Source of the DNA: Candidatus Devosia phytovorans
Lineage (GTDB): Bacteria > Pseudomonadota > Alphaproteobacteria > Rhizobiales > Devosiaceae
NCBI GenBank assembly: GCA_029202405.1
Contig: CP119312.1
Coordinates: 253,001-317,000 of the forward strand
Direction of reading: 5' to 3'
DNA: 64,000 nucleotides
Shown here: one piece after another, positions 63,782 to 64,000 of the stretch
Numbering within the stretch: the stretch's first letter is position 1
Layout of the letters: the number at the start of each line of letters is the position of its first letter
Notes under the pieces: model-generated
Database searches by the model: none
Seen by the model: the letters and a program-made list of their open reading frames with translations, nothing else
Told to the model about the DNA's origin: nothing
Made by a program: the position numbers and the translations under genes

Positions 63782-64000
63782 TCACACCACTATTTGGATT
63801 TCGGTCGTGATCGTGTCATCATCATCCCAAGGTCGGCGACAATGGAGCACTATCTTGCCGCCGAACGTGTCCCGCCACTGCACGCGGAAGCGCGCCGTGC
63901 CGCCACCACCAATGGATGTGGAGGCCTCCGTTCCGGCTGGTTCCACGCTGCCGGCGCCCGAGATGACTTCGGCGGTCCACATATAGCCACCAACGCCCTG
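63782..64000 (-). CDS. Partial CDS at window edge, function unknown
   Basis: The minus-strand frame is open from the edge (64000) to TGA at 63782-63784, 72 codons: ...YMWTAEVISGAGSVEPAGTE..., GGTARFRVQWRDTFGGKIVLHC, DDDDTITTEIQIVV. It is convergent with fliJ past the terminator. The 5' part is outside the window; no family recognised. Confidence 0.55.
   Translation of the reverse strand, partial: QGVGGYMWTAEVISGAGSVEPAGTEASTSIGGGGTARFRVQWRDTFGGKIVLHCRRPWDDDDTITTEIQIVV

Overview
The window is about 64 kb of a GC-rich alphaproteobacterial chromosome, most likely Hyphomicrobiales and possibly Devosia-like. This is inferred from gene content (CtrA and ChpT cell-cycle proteins, ctrA next to fliI-fliJ, an EipA/DUF1134 envelope protein, rluD near rpoH), not from a marker gene. 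I saw no tRNA, rRNA, CRISPR array, insertion sequence or prophage. The layout is compact, with many 1-4 bp start/stop overlaps and several convergent pairs that share a palindromic stop.

Region 1 (1-7.2 kb): the tail of a gene, a membrane-anchored EAL phosphodiesterase, and a 1856-residue secreted protein with eight tandem ~150-residue repeats. A hairpin that contains its ribosome binding site lies just upstream.

Region 2 (7.2-25.1 kb): histidine utilisation. hutIHGUD faces hutF-hutC across a shared operator. The same 12-bp operator recurs between a HisC-like aminotransferase and an SDR, and again before a seven-gene operon (polyamine-type ABC transporter, divergent HisD paralogue, zinc alcohol dehydrogenase, kinase-fold protein). 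The three identical sites suggest one HutC regulon that joins canonical histidine degradation to an uncharacterised uptake and oxidation module. This is the best candidate here for an undescribed system.

Region 3 (25.1-29.5 kb): Gfo/Idh/MocA and GMC oxidoreductases facing two sugar-phosphate-isomerase-like TIM barrels, reminiscent of 3-keto-glycoside metabolism. Region 4 (29.6-35.5 kb): a tetR-adaptor-adaptor-RND pump operon. Region 5 (35.7-44.6 kb): serC-serA, a membrane protein, NUDIX and EamA proteins, purA, and a large Pro/Ala-rich single-pass protein.

Region 6 (44.6-48.8 kb): thiBPQ thiamine transport behind a TPP riboswitch, divergent from thiamine pyrophosphokinase. Region 7 (48.8-57 kb): a structured gene-free stretch, rpoH, rluD, a small membrane protein, palindromic repeats, a coiled-coil protein, a UvrD-like helicase, a small DUF2188-like protein, eipA and a YHS protein. 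Region 8 (57-64 kb): chpT, a lone receiver, an ECF42-like sigma factor, a secreted hydrolase, ctrA with a TTAA-rich upstream region, fliI-fliJ, and a gene cut by the window edge.
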